From Caulobacter sp. (GTDB taxonomy: Bacteria > Pseudomonadota > Alphaproteobacteria > Caulobacterales > Caulobacteraceae): 64,000 nucleotides of DNA. Below, in pieces: positions 28,266-38,449 of this stretch. The first letter of the stretch is position 1, and each line of letters begins with the position of its first letter. The translations under genes and the position numbers were made by a program. Where the stretch lies: the NCBI GenBank assembly GCA_021741355.1, contig JAIOXZ010000020.1, forward strand, positions 1 to 64,000. The letters run 5' to 3'. The notes under the pieces were generated by a model that saw only the letters and a list, made by a program, of their open reading frames with translations, was not told the origin of the DNA and made no database searches.

Positions 28266-30558
28266 CGGCGTCGTCCACACCCCGGTCCGCCACGACAGCG
28301 CCGATCGCCATGTCTCCGGCCGGGCGCTGTACATCGACGACATCCCCGAGCCGCGCGACCTGCTGCATGTGGTCCTGGGCATGAGCGAACGGGCGCACGC
28401 CCGGATCGTCTCGATGGACCTGACCGCCGTCCGCGCCGCGCCCGGCGTGGTCGATGTGGTCTGCGCCAGCGACATCCCCGGAACCAACGACGTCAGCCCG
28501 GTGGCCGGCGACGATCCGCTGTTCGCTGGCGAGCTGGTCCAGTACGTCGGCCAGTCGCTGTTCGCCGTGGCGACGGAGACCCGCGACCAGGCGCTGGCCG
28601 CCTCGAAGCTCGCAGAGGTCGTCTATGAGGACCTGCCCACGGTCCTGACAATCGCGCAGGCGCGGGCGACAGGCAGCGTCATCGAACCGGCCCAAACCAT
28701 GCGGCTGGGCGACGCCTCCGGCGCGATCGCCCGGGCGCCGCATATCCTCAAGGGCCGGCTGGCCATCGGCGGGCAGGACCACTTCTACCTCGAGGGTCAG
28801 ATCGCGCTCGCCACGCCCCGGGAAGACGGCGACGTCCACATCTGGTCCTCCACCCAGCACCCGACCGAGGTGCAGCACAATGTCGCCAGGGTGCTGGGTG
28901 TTCGTGACCACGCCGTCACCGTCGAGATCCGCCGCATGGGCGGGGCCTTCGGCGGCAAGGAGAGCCAGCCGGCCCTGTTCGCCGCCGTCGCCGCGCTGAT
29001 CGCCGTACGCACCGGCCGCCCGGCCAAGGTCCGCGTCGACCGCGACGACGACATGGTCATGACCGGCAAGCGGCACGACTTCGAGACCGGCTGGTCGGTC
29101 GGCTTTGACGACGACGGCAAACTGACCGGGGCGGCCTTCGATCTGGCCTCGCGCTGCGGCTACTCGGCGGACCTGTCGATGGCGATCAACGACCGGGCGA
29201 TGTTCCACTCGGACAATGCCTACGCCCTGCCGACGGCGCAGATCGTCTCGCATCGCTTCCGTACCCACACCGTGTCGAACACCGCCTTCCGCGGCTTCGG
29301 CGGACCGCAGGGGATGATGGGGATCGAGCGGGCGATGGACGCCATGGCGCTGCATCTGGGCAAGGACCCCCTCGATGTGCGCAAGGCCAACCTCTACGGC
29401 CCGGCCGGCGTGCAGACTCCTTACGGCCAGACCGTCGACGACAGCCCGGCCCTGGCCCTGATCGAGCAGTTGGAGGCCAGCAGCGACTACCGCGCCCGCC
29501 GCGCCGCGATCCTGGCCTGGAATGCTGAGAACCGCTGGCTGAAGCGCGGCATCGCCCTGACGCCGGTCAAGTTCGGCATCAGCTTTACCGCCACTCACCT
29601 CAACCAGGCCGGGGCGCTGGTGCATGTCTACACCGACGGCAGCGTCATGCTGAACCACGGCGGCACGGAGATGGGTCAGGGCCTGTATGTGAAGGTCGCC
29701 CAGGTGGTCGCCGGCGTGTTCGGCCTCGACCTGGACCGGGTCAAGATCACCGCCACGGCCACCGACAAGGTGCCCAACACCTCCGCCACCGCCGCCTCGT
29801 CCGGCTCCGACCTCAACGGCATGGCGGCGCTCGACGCAGCGATGCAGATCCGCGACCGGCTGGTTGAGGTCGCGGCCAGGGAACTGGGCGTCGCCGAGGG
29901 GCAGGTCGTGTTCGCGGGAAACACCGTGCGGGGCGGCGACAAGGCGCTGACCTTCGCAGAGCTGGCGAAGAAGGCCTGGTTCAGCCGCGTGTCGCTGTCG
30001 GCCGCCGGCTACTACCGCACGCCGAAGATCCACTATGACCGCGCCAGCCATCAGGGCCGGCCGTTCCTCTATTACGCCTGGGGCGCCGCCGTATCCGAGG
30101 TGATCATTGATGCGCTGACCGGCGAGAACCGCTGTCTGCGCACCGACATCCTGCATGACTGCGGCAAGTCGCTGAACCCGGCCATTGACCTGGGCCAGAT
30201 CGAGGGCGGCTTTGTCCAGGGCATGGGCTGGCTGACCACCGAGGAGCTGGTGTTCGACGACAGGGGCGTGCTGAAGACCCACGCCCCCTCGACCTACAAG
30301 ATCCCCACGGCGTCGGACCGGCCGCCGGTGCTGAACATCGACTTCTGGCATGAGCCCAACGCCGAGCCGACGATCCACCGCTCAAAGGCCGTGGGCGAGC
30401 CGCCGCTGATGCTGGCGATCTCGGTCTTCTCCGCCCTGACCCAGGCCGTGGCGGCGGCGGGCGATAACCGGGTTATGCCCGACCTCGACGCCCCGGCGAC
30501 GCCCGAGCGCATCCTGATGGCGGTGGACGATGTCCGCCGCCGGGCGGGGCTCGCATGA
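28258..30558 (+). CDS. xdhB: Xanthine dehydrogenase large subunit (molybdopterin)
   Basis: I start at the ATG at 28258 ([20 protein letters not shown], 766 aa), which overlaps the end of xdhA. Molybdopterin motifs include RRMGGAFGGKESQ, NTAFRGFGGPQGM with the substrate Arg, GGTEMGQGLYVKVAQ and the catalytic Glu in SKAVGEPPLMLA. The enzyme hydroxylates hypoxanthine and xanthine to urate. The XdhABC order matches the Rhodobacter-type enzyme, in which XdhC inserts the sulfurated cofactor. Confidence 0.96.
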   Translation: MADGVVHTPVRHDSADRHVSGRALYIDDIPEPRDLLHVVLGMSERAHARIVSMDLTAVRAAPGVVDVVCASDIPGTNDVSPVAGDDPLFAGELVQYVGQSLFAVATETRDQALAASKLAEVVYEDLPTVLTIAQARATGSVIEPAQTMRLGDASGAIARAPHILKGRLAIGGQDHFYLEGQIALATPREDGDVHIWSSTQHPTEVQHNVARVLGVRDHAVTVEIRRMGGAFGGKESQPALFAAVAALIAVRTGRPAKVRVDRDDDMVMTGKRHDFETGWSVGFDDDGKLTGAAFDLASRCGYSADLSMAINDRAMFHSDNAYALPTAQIVSHRFRTHTVSNTAFRGFGGPQGMMGIERAMDAMALHLGKDPLDVRKANLYGPAGVQTPYGQTVDDSPALALIEQLEASSDYRARRAAILAWNAENRWLKRGIALTPVKFGISFTATHLNQAGALVHVYTDGSVMLNHGGTEMGQGLYVKVAQVVAGVFGLDLDRVKITATATDKVPNTSATAASSGSDLNGMAALDAAMQIRDRLVEVAARELGVAEGQVVFAGNTVRGGDKALTFAELAKKAWFSRVSLSAAGYYRTPKIHYDRASHQGRPFLYYAWGAAVSEVIIDALTGENRCLRTDILHDCGKSLNPAIDLGQIEGGFVQGMGWLTTEELVFDDRGVLKTHAPSTYKIPTASDRPPVLNIDFWHEPNAEPTIHRSKAVGEPPLMLAISVFSALTQAVAAAGDNRVMPDLDAPATPERILMAVDDVRRRAGLA

Positions 30559-31700
30559 GCTGGGCCGCGCAAGCCCTGACCGCCGTCCGGCGCGGCGAGG
30601 CGCTGGCCATGGTCACCGTGGTCGCCGCCGAGGGCTCGACGCCGCGCGAGGCCGGGACGCGGATGCTGGTCGGCGAGCACGGCCAGAGCGGCACCATCGG
30701 CGGCGGCGCCCTGGAATACCGCGCCGTCGGCCAGGCTCGGCTGATGCTGGCGGCGGATCGCGGCTGGGCTCTGCAGGACTATCCGCTGGGGCCGTTCCTG
30801 CAGCAGTGCTGCGGCGGTCATGTGCGGCTGCTGCTGGAGCGCCTCGATGGCGGTAGTGCGGGCTGGCTGGGGGAGGCTGCACGGCTGGAAGGGGCCGGGG
30901 AGCGTTATGAGCTGAAGGCGCGGGTGGTGGGCGACACCCTCCAACGCTCACTCCTCTCCGCCTCATCCTTCCTCTCCCGCGAGGGAGAAGGGGACCCTGC
31001 GGAGCAGGGTGGAGAGGGAAGCGCTGTTCGCGCCGGAAAGGTCGGAATTCAGGAACTGACCGCCAAAGTCGGCGCCGGCCCCTCCACCCTGCTCCGCAGG
31101 GTCCCCCTCCCCGCTACGCGGAGAGGAGAAGATGATTTGCAGTGGCCCGGCGCCCTCATCCGGATGGTCGACGCCAGTGGCCAGCCCCTCCCCGGCCGGC
31201 GTCCCAAACTCTCCGAAGGCGACGCCCTGATCGAACGGATCGATGCTCGCAGGCCGCGCCTCGTCATGTTCGGCGCAGGCCACGTCGGCCAGGCCATTGC
31301 CCGGGCCTTCGCGCCGCTGGCGTTCGCGCTCGACTGGCATGACAGCCGCGAGGAGGCCGCCGCGCCCGGCGTCGCCATCCATGACGAAACGCGCCTCATC
31401 GAGATCGCCGGCGCGGTCGGCGAGGCAGACTCCGTCCTGATGCTGACGCACAACCACGACCTGGACTATCGGCTGACCCGCGCGGTGCTGACCGCCGGGA
31501 CCTTCCGCTACTGCGGCCTGATCGGATCCGACACCAAGCGCGCCCGCTTCCTGCGCCGCCTGTGCGAGGACGGCGTCGCCGAGGCCGCCATCGCCCGCCT
31601 GACCTGCCCGATCGGCCTGCCGGGGCTCAAGAGCAAGGCGCCGGAGGTGATCGCCGTGGCGGTCGCCGCCCAGCTCCTGCAGATGATCGAGACGCCATGA
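30555..31700 (+). CDS. xdhC: XdhC, molybdenum cofactor insertion protein, with in-frame repeat insertion
   Basis: The N-terminal XdhC/CoxI domain has VVAAEGSTPREAGTRMLVGE, GTIGGGALEYRAVGQARLML and FLQQCCGGHVRLLLERL. The C-terminal Rossmann domain (residues about 225-381) has RPRLVMFGAGHVGQAIARAF, LTHNHDLDYRLTRAVL and CPIGLPGLKSKAPEVIAVAV. Between them residues about 129-194 are Ser/Gly/Arg-rich and encoded by a palindromic repeat, with the frame kept open. XdhC binds the sulfurated molybdenum cofactor and inserts it into XdhB. The insert is in a region that links the two domains, so the protein may still work. Confidence 0.92.
   Translation: MSWAAQALTAVRRGEALAMVTVVAAEGSTPREAGTRMLVGEHGQSGTIGGGALEYRAVGQARLMLAADRGWALQDYPLGPFLQQCCGGHVRLLLERLDGGSAGWLGEAARLEGAGERYELKARVVGDTLQRSLLSASSFLSREGEGDPAEQGGEGSAVRAGKVGIQELTAKVGAGPSTLLRRVPLPATRRGEDDLQWPGALIRMVDASGQPLPGRRPKLSEGDALIERIDARRPRLVMFGAGHVGQAIARAFAPLAFALDWHDSREEAAAPGVAIHDETRLIEIAGAVGEADSVLMLTHNHDLDYRLTRAVLTAGTFRYCGLIGSDTKRARFLRRLCEDGVAEAAIARLTCPIGLPGLKSKAPEVIAVAVAAQLLQMIETP
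30960..31133. repeat. Palindromic repeat, family C, inside xdhC
   Basis: GGGGACCCTGCGGAGCAGGG (part of 30990-31014) and its exact complement at 31082-31106 form a perfect 25-bp inverted repeat. Outer arms CTCTCCCGCGAGGGAGA and CCCGCTACGCGGAGAGG extend it. The whole element is translated in frame as part of xdhC. A related element follows the FGE gene at 56780-56926. Confidence 0.88.
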
Positions 31701-32878
31701 CCGCCGACCTCCTCGCCTGGCTGAACCTCGGCGTGCGCTGGCTGCATGTCATCGCCGGCATCGCCTGGATCGGCTCGTCCTTCTATTTCATGTGGCTGGA
31801 CGCGCGGCTGAAGGCCGACGAGACGACGCCCAAGGGCGTGCAGGGCGACCTGTGGGCCGTCCACGGCGGCGGCTTCTATCACAAGCGCAAATACCTCTCG
31901 GTCCCGCCGGACATGCCGGACGACCTGCACTGGTTCAAATGGGAGGCCTACACCACCTGGCTCAGCGGCTCGGCGTTGCTGGTGCTGATCTACTATCTTG
32001 GCGCACCGACCTATCTGATCGACGCCTCCAGGATGGACCTCGCGTCCTGGCAGGCCATCGGCATCGGCCTTGGTTTCCTGGCCGGCGGCTGGATCCTCTA
32101 CGACGCCCTGTGCCGCTCGCCGCTGGGCCAACGGCTGCGGCTGTTCGGTGTCGTCTGGTTCCTGATCCTGACCGGCGCGGGCTTCGCGCTGAGCCACATC
32201 TTCAGCAGCCGGGGCGCCTTCATCCATCTGGGGGCGATCATCGGCACGGTGATGGTCGCCAACGTCTTCCTGGTGATCATCCCCAACCAGCGGAAGATCG
32301 TCGCCGCCATGCTGGCCGGCCAGCCAGTCGATCCGGCGCTGGGCAAGCGCGGCAAGATGCGCTCGGTGCACAACAACTACATGACCCTGCCAGTGCTGTT
32401 CCTGATGGTCAGCAACCACTACCCGATGGTCATCGACCACTCGCTGAACTGGCTGCTGGTGGCGGGGATCGGGCTGAGCGGGGTGACCATCCGCCACTTC
32501 TTCAACCGCCGGAACGCCGGCGTCAGCGAGCCGATGATCCTGGTCGGCGGGGTGTTCATCTTCCTGATGGTGATGCTGGTGGCGATCGGCACGAAGCCGA
32601 AGCCGGCCGAGGTGGCGGGGGTCGTCGCGTTCAGCGAGGTGCAGGCCATCATCCGCAAGCATTGCATCGCCTGCCACTCGACCAGCCCGACGGATCCGGC
32701 GTTCGCCATGGCGCCCAATGGCGTCGCCTACGACACTGAAGCCGACATCCGTCGCTACGCCCCGCGCATCCACGAGCGCGCCGTGGCGACCGACAGCATG
32801 CCGCTGGGCAATCCGACCGGGATGACCGCCGCCGAGCGGGCGCGGCTGGGGGCCTGGATTCAGGCGGAGGCGAAGTGA
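31697..32878 (+). CDS. puuD: Membrane urate oxidase PuuD with C-terminal cytochrome c
   Basis: The 393-residue protein begins MTADLLAWLNLGVRWLHVIA. It has about eight membrane helices and the PuuD signatures IAWIGSSFYFMWLDARLK, AVHGGGFYHKRKY and KMRSVHNNYMTLPVLFLMVS. The C-terminus is a c-type cytochrome with CIACH at about residue 323 and an axial-Met candidate in TDSMPLGNP. PuuD oxidises urate to 5-hydroxyisourate and hands electrons to the respiratory chain instead of making H2O2. It overlaps xdhC by 4 bp. Confidence 0.95.
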   Translation: MTADLLAWLNLGVRWLHVIAGIAWIGSSFYFMWLDARLKADETTPKGVQGDLWAVHGGGFYHKRKYLSVPPDMPDDLHWFKWEAYTTWLSGSALLVLIYYLGAPTYLIDASRMDLASWQAIGIGLGFLAGGWILYDALCRSPLGQRLRLFGVVWFLILTGAGFALSHIFSSRGAFIHLGAIIGTVMVANVFLVIIPNQRKIVAAMLAGQPVDPALGKRGKMRSVHNNYMTLPVLFLMVSNHYPMVIDHSLNWLLVAGIGLSGVTIRHFFNRRNAGVSEPMILVGGVFIFLMVMLVAIGTKPKPAEVAGVVAFSEVQAIIRKHCIACHSTSPTDPAFAMAPNGVAYDTEADIRRYAPRIHERAVATDSMPLGNPTGMTAAERARLGAWIQAEAK

Positions 32879-33372
32879 TGCGCCGGGTGACGCCCAGACC
32901 CCTGACCGCCGAAGCCTTCGCGCCCTATGGCGAGGTCATCTCGGCCCGCGAGGGCGTGGAACAGTATCCGATCAACTACGGCGCCACGACGCGGTTCAAC
33001 GCGCTGGCCCATGTGGACGCCTCGACCGACAGCGGCGCGCCGATCATCAGCCTCTTCCGCTCGACGCCCCTGCCGGCGCCGGTGCTGAAGATCATGGAGC
33101 GCCACCCGGTCGGCAGCCAGGCCTTCATGCCGCTGAACGGCCGGCCGTACCTGGTGGCCGTGGCGCCGGCGGGCGAGCTGGATCCGGCGAAGATCGAGGT
33201 GTTCCTCGCGGCCGGCGACCAGGGCGTGAACTACGCGGCGGGGACCTGGCACCACTACTCGCTGGCGCTCAGCGAGGTCAGCGACTTCCTGGTGGTGGAT
33301 CGCGCCGGGCCGGGGGAGAACCTCGACGAGGTGGAGCTTGGGGAGGCGGACTGGATCGAGGTGGTGGTCTGA
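32878..33372 (+). CDS. allA: Ureidoglycolate lyase
   Basis: The 164-residue protein MRRVTPRPLTAEAFAPYGEV with FRSTPLPAPVLKIMERHPVG, SQAFMPLNGRPYLVAVAP and GVNYAAGTWHHYSLAL matches AllA. It splits ureidoglycolate into glyoxylate and urea. The start could be the ATG at 32878 or the GTG one codon earlier; both overlap the puuD stop (GTGATG). It ends the purine operon; the urea goes to urease and the glyoxylate to malate synthase. Confidence 0.94.
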   Translation: MRRVTPRPLTAEAFAPYGEVISAREGVEQYPINYGATTRFNALAHVDASTDSGAPIISLFRSTPLPAPVLKIMERHPVGSQAFMPLNGRPYLVAVAPAGELDPAKIEVFLAAGDQGVNYAAGTWHHYSLALSEVSDFLVVDRAGPGENLDEVELGEADWIEVVV

Positions 33373-33379
33373 TCTCAAG

Positions 33380-33492
33380 TGTCATCCCGGAAGACGCGAA
33401 GCGGCTATCCGGGACCCAGATCGAGTCCCATCGAACGTGACTGAAACCGAATCTGGGTCCCGGGTCGTCCCTGTGGTCCGCCCGGGATGACA
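33380..33492. repeat. Palindromic repeat, family A variant
   Basis: Arms TGTCATCCCGG...CCGGGACCCAGAT and ATCTGGGTCCCGG...CCCGGGATGACA form a composite inverted repeat. It has the same CATCCCGG / CCGGGACCCAG layout as family A, with different inner arms. It fills the gap between the convergent allA and aceB genes and stops 1 bp from the aceB stop codon, so it probably acts as a bidirectional terminator. Confidence 0.8.
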
Positions 33493-33493
33493 G

Positions 33494-35080
<1,587 letters not shown>

Positions 35081-35149
35081 GTCTCACTCCTTCAGGGCCG
35101 ATGGTGATAGACCCGGGGGGACAGGGGCGACAAGGCAGGGGAGTCGATC

Positions 35150-36001
35150 ATGCCGTTCAACGCCGGGCTTGCGGGCGCGACCTGGGGTCCGATCCACTGG
35201 GAGATGACGCCGCGCCGGGCTCTCGCCTACCGCGCCGCCCTGGCGCCGCAGGACGCGGCCGGGCTCGACGATGCGGCGGCCAGGGGCCTGTTCGCCCTGC
35301 CGATGCAGGTGGTCTCGCCCGAATGGGTGCTGGTGCTGATGGCCCGCGAGCATCCGGACCAGACCCTGACCGCAGCCGAAGGGCGACAGGCCGTGCATGC
35401 CGGCCAGGACAGCGTCTTCCTGCGGCCGATCCGCGCCGGCGACGCGCTTCAGGTGACAGCGACGCTGCTGGGCGCGAGGTCGAGCCGCGCGGGCGTGGTC
35501 ACCGCCACCCGGTTCGAGACGCGGGACGCCAGGACCGGCGTGCTGATGGTCGAGACCCTGTCGACGACCGTCTATCGCGAGGTGGCCCTCACGGGCGTCG
35601 AATCCGCTGACGTCCCCGCCCCGGCCTATGCGGCGCCGGACGCCGGCGCGGCCGAAGTGGTCCTTCCGACGAGCCCTGCCCTGCCGCACATCTATTCCGA
35701 ATGCGCCGAGATCTGGAACCCGATCCACACCGAGCGGCAGGTGGCGCTGGCGGCGGGGCTGCCGGACATCATCATCCATGGCACGGCGCTCTGGGCCCTG
35801 GCGGGGATCGAGGCGGCGCGGATCTACGCCGATGGCGACACGCGCCGGCTGACCCGGCTGGCGGCGCGGTTCACCGGCCAGGCGTTGCCGGGACGGCCGA
35901 TGACGCTGGCGCACGAGCCGGTTGGCAGCGACGTACGCCTGGCGCTGCGGTCGGACGATGGGCGAGTGCTGCTGACGGGACTGGCGGGGTTTAGCACATA
36001 G
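35150..36001 (+). CDS. MaoC-like double-hotdog protein
   Basis: The 283-residue protein has a C-terminal hotdog half with YSECAEIWNPIHTERQVALA followed by GLPDIIIHGTALWALAG, which resembles the MaoC/R-hydratase motif (S-G-D-x-N-P-I-H). In this copy the catalytic Asp position is Ile and the preceding Gly is Glu, so classic hydratase activity is doubtful. The N-terminal half (VFLRPIRAGDALQVTATLLG) looks like a second, degenerate hotdog. It is divergent from aceB and ends at a family B repeat. The partner acyl-CoA pathway is unknown. Confidence 0.78.
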   Translation: MPFNAGLAGATWGPIHWEMTPRRALAYRAALAPQDAAGLDDAAARGLFALPMQVVSPEWVLVLMAREHPDQTLTAAEGRQAVHAGQDSVFLRPIRAGDALQVTATLLGARSSRAGVVTATRFETRDARTGVLMVETLSTTVYREVALTGVESADVPAPAYAAPDAGAAEVVLPTSPALPHIYSECAEIWNPIHTERQVALAAGLPDIIIHGTALWALAGIEAARIYADGDTRRLTRLAARFTGQALPGRPMTLAHEPVGSDVRLALRSDDGRVLLTGLAGFST

Positions 36002-36006
36002 TCAAC

Positions 36007-36120
36007 GCTCCCCACCCTTCGTGGGGAGCTGTCAGGCGGAGCCTGACTGAGGGGTGTCGGTGCACGGCAACTCCCCTCCACCGCCTCCGGCGGTCCCCCT
36101 CCCCAGCGAAGCTGGGGAGG
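36007..36120. repeat. Palindromic repeat, family B
   Basis: The element reads GCTCCCCACCCTTCGTGGGG, then AGCTGTCAGGCGGAGCCTGA, then CTCCACCGCCTCCGGCGGT and CTCCCCAGCGAAGCTGGGGA: a chain of short stem-loops. Near-identical copies are at 41664-41777 and, with a changed middle, 53632-53778. It lies between convergent gene ends, 1 bp from the stop codon of the acyl-CoA ligase, so a terminator role is likely. Confidence 0.85.
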
Positions 36121-36121
36121 A

Positions 36122-37696
36122 TCAGCCTTTTGATTCCGCCGCCAGCACCGCCCGCAGCTCGGCCTTGGCGATCTTTTCCAGCGTCGACCTTGGCAACTCC
36201 GGGACCAGCCGCACCTCGTGCGGCCGCTTGAAGCTGGCCAGGGTCGCGGCGCAGGCTTCCAGCACGCGATCCGGCAGGCCCGCATCCGCGGCATCGACCG
36301 GGATCACGAACGCCACCGGGACCTCGTCGAGCATCGGATGGCGCCGGCCGACCACGGCGCATTCCCGCACGCCCGCGACCGAGCTGACGACCCGCTCGAT
36401 CTCGGACGCCGCAACGTTCTCGCCGCCGACCTTGAGCATGTCCTTGCTGCGGTCGGCGAAATACAGGAACCCGTCCTCGCCCAGCCGCACCCGGTCGCCG
36501 GTGATGAACAGGCCTTCCGGCGTGTAGGCCCTCGCCGTCGCTTCCGGATCGTTGGCGTATTCCAGGAACAGCGAGACGCCCGGCCAGCCCTCGACATGCA
36601 GGTCGCCGGTTTCGCCCGGCTTCACCGGCCGGCCCTCGTCGTCCAGCACATGAATGCGGTAGCCCGGCGAGGGCCGGCCCATCGACATCGGCGCATCCTT
36701 CAGGTGCGGGCTGCCGACCGTGCCCTGGGTGATGGTCTCGGTCATGCCCCACCAGCCGATGGTCTTGACCCCGAACAGGGCGTCCGTCGGCGGCTCGCAG
36801 ACGCCGTTGCCCCAGAAGCGGTAGCTGTGCTTCTCCGGCTTCGGCTGCCCGGCGATCGCCTTGAGGCAGAAGGGCACCATTGAGGCCCAGGTGCAGCCGT
36901 GCTTCAGCGAGACCGGCCAGAACCGAGAGGCGGAGAATTTCGGCTGCAGCACCATCGTCGCCCCGGCCCAGAGCGCGGCAGCCACCGAGTAGGACTGGGC
37001 GTTGGTGTGGAACAGCGGCAGCGTGACCAGATGCACGTCGTCCGGCCGCAGGTCCTCGTGCAGGGCGCACATCTTCGCCCCCCAGAGGAAGTTGGCGTGG
37101 GTCCAGAGCACCGCCTTGGGCCGGGCCGTGGTGCCCGACGTGTACTGGATGGCGAAGTGAGCCATCGGGTCGTGCGGCCGCGCGGTCAGGGTCGCCGTGT
37201 CGGCATCGAGCGTCGAGAAGGACTCGAAGGCGCTGACGTCCGCCTCCGCCGGGGCGCCGTTGTCGTCCGCCGTGACGACCAGCCAGCCGAGGTTCGGCGC
37301 GGAGTCGCGGACGAGGGCGGCGAATTTCGGCTGGGTGATCCCGCCGACTGCGCCGCTATGGCTGGCGAAGTAGCTGATCTCGTCTGCGGAGGACTTGGCG
37401 TTGGTGGTCACCGCCACGGCGCCGGCGTAGGCGCAGCCGAGCCAGGCGATGACCGACTCCGGACAGTTGTCGAGGTGCACCAGAACCCGGTCGGCGGGCT
37501 TCACGCCCCGCGCCTGCAGACCAGCAGCGAAGCGGCGGATGGCCTCGGCCAGCTGGACGTAGGACCAGGCCCGGCCCGCGCCCTCGAACGGCTCCCAGAT
37601 CAGCGCCGCGTGATCGCCCCGCTGTTGCGCCTGCATGTCGATCAGGCTGCGGACGTCCATGCCCGCGAAGGGATTGATCGGCGTGAGCATAGACAT
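36122..37696 (-). CDS. AMP-dependent acyl-CoA synthetase/ligase
   Basis: The start at the ATG at 37696 (MSMLTPINPFAGMDVRSLID, 524 aa) follows AAGGGG by 6 bp. ANL-superfamily motifs are clear: the P-loop-like IQYTSGTTARPKAVLWTHAN, WWGMTETI, DLHVEGWPG, LFITGDRVRLGEDGFLYFAD, and the C-terminal catalytic Lys in PRSTLEKIAKAELR. It activates a carboxylic acid, possibly aromatic, as acyl-AMP then acyl-CoA. It is divergent from a TetR gene across tandem operators and probably shares that regulator with the ring-cleavage genes on the other side. Confidence 0.9.
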   Translation of the reverse strand: MSMLTPINPFAGMDVRSLIDMQAQQRGDHAALIWEPFEGAGRAWSYVQLAEAIRRFAAGLQARGVKPADRVLVHLDNCPESVIAWLGCAYAGAVAVTTNAKSSADEISYFASHSGAVGGITQPKFAALVRDSAPNLGWLVVTADDNGAPAEADVSAFESFSTLDADTATLTARPHDPMAHFAIQYTSGTTARPKAVLWTHANFLWGAKMCALHEDLRPDDVHLVTLPLFHTNAQSYSVAAALWAGATMVLQPKFSASRFWPVSLKHGCTWASMVPFCLKAIAGQPKPEKHSYRFWGNGVCEPPTDALFGVKTIGWWGMTETITQGTVGSPHLKDAPMSMGRPSPGYRIHVLDDEGRPVKPGETGDLHVEGWPGVSLFLEYANDPEATARAYTPEGLFITGDRVRLGEDGFLYFADRSKDMLKVGGENVAASEIERVVSSVAGVRECAVVGRRHPMLDEVPVAFVIPVDAADAGLPDRVLEACAATLASFKRPHEVRLVPELPRSTLEKIAKAELRAVLAAESKG

Positions 37697-37753
37697 CTGG
37701 TTTCCCCTTCGAAGCCCATGGCGAATGCCCCATTGGACGGCGACTTGCAATTC

Positions 37754-37786
37754 TGACCGATTAGTCCAATAATGACCGAACAGTCA
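37754..37786. promoter_or_regulatory. Two tandem TetR-type operators in a divergent promoter
   Basis: TGACCGATTAGTCC (37754-37767) and TGACCGAACAGTCA (37773-37786) share the TGACCG-N4-GTC(C/A) pattern, 19 bp apart. TTGCAA (37745-37750) and AATAAT (37768-37773), 17 bp apart, look like a plus-strand promoter, and the minus strand offers TTGACT. Binding of the adjacent TetR protein here could repress both the ligase and its own operon. Confidence 0.7.
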
Positions 37787-37802
37787 AATTGATGGCCGCG
37801 CC

Positions 37803-38447
37803 ATGATCGCCCAGACCGACGACCTCAAGACCGACCGCCGCCGGGAACGCACCCGGGCCGCCCTGCTGCAGGCCGGCCAGTCGCTGTTCGCCGCCCAGTC
37901 GGTGGATGCGGTCAGCATCGACGACATCGTGCTGGCCGCGGATGTGGCCAAGGGCAGCTTCTACAACCACTTTACCGACAAGGACGCCCTGGCGCGCGAG
38001 ATCGCCGCCCGGGTCCGGGCCGAAGCCGAGGCGCAGGTCGATGAGGCCAACGCCGGCATCGCCGATCCGGCGCTGCGCATGGCCAGGGCCCAGGCCGTGT
38101 TCGTTCGCTTCGCCGCCCGCAACCCGGAGCGGGCGCGCGCGATGATGCGGCTGCACGCCGGCGCGACCCTGCCGAACGCCCCGATGAACCGCGGCCTGCG
38201 CGCCGATGTCGAGGCTGGTCTGGCGTCCGGTCTGTTTCATGGCGTGACGCTGGAGATCGGCCTGCTGATGGCCATGGGCATGGGCATGATCGCCGTCACC
38301 CGGGCACTGGACGCCAACGGCGCCACGCCGCCGGACGTCCTGTCCCGCGACCTCATATTCGGCCTGCTGCGCGGGCTGGGCGTCGCCGAAGAGAGCGCCC
38401 GGACCCTCAGTGGCTCGGCCGTCGCCGACATTTTCAAGGAGACCTGA
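37803..38447 (+). CDS. TetR/AcrR family transcriptional regulator
   Basis: The 214-residue protein has the N-terminal TetR helix-turn-helix: RRRERTRAALLQAGQSLFAA, then VSIDDIVLAADVAKGSFYNH followed by F. The all-helical C-terminal half is the ligand domain. It is followed 2 bp after its stop by the extradiol-type dioxygenase gene and is divergent from the acyl-CoA ligase. The two repeated operators just upstream make it the likely local repressor of both directions. Its inducer is probably an aromatic acid or its CoA ester, an inference from the neighbours. Confidence 0.92.
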   Translation: MIAQTDDLKTDRRRERTRAALLQAGQSLFAAQSVDAVSIDDIVLAADVAKGSFYNHFTDKDALAREIAARVRAEAEAQVDEANAGIADPALRMARAQAVFVRFAARNPERARAMMRLHAGATLPNAPMNRGLRADVEAGLASGLFHGVTLEIGLLMAMGMGMIAVTRALDANGATPPDVLSRDLIFGLLRGLGVAEESARTLSGSAVADIFKET

Positions 38448-38449
38448 GC

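Noticed and set aside
28069-30378. 769-aa minus-strand ORF
   Set aside because: Antisense to xdhB; shadow.
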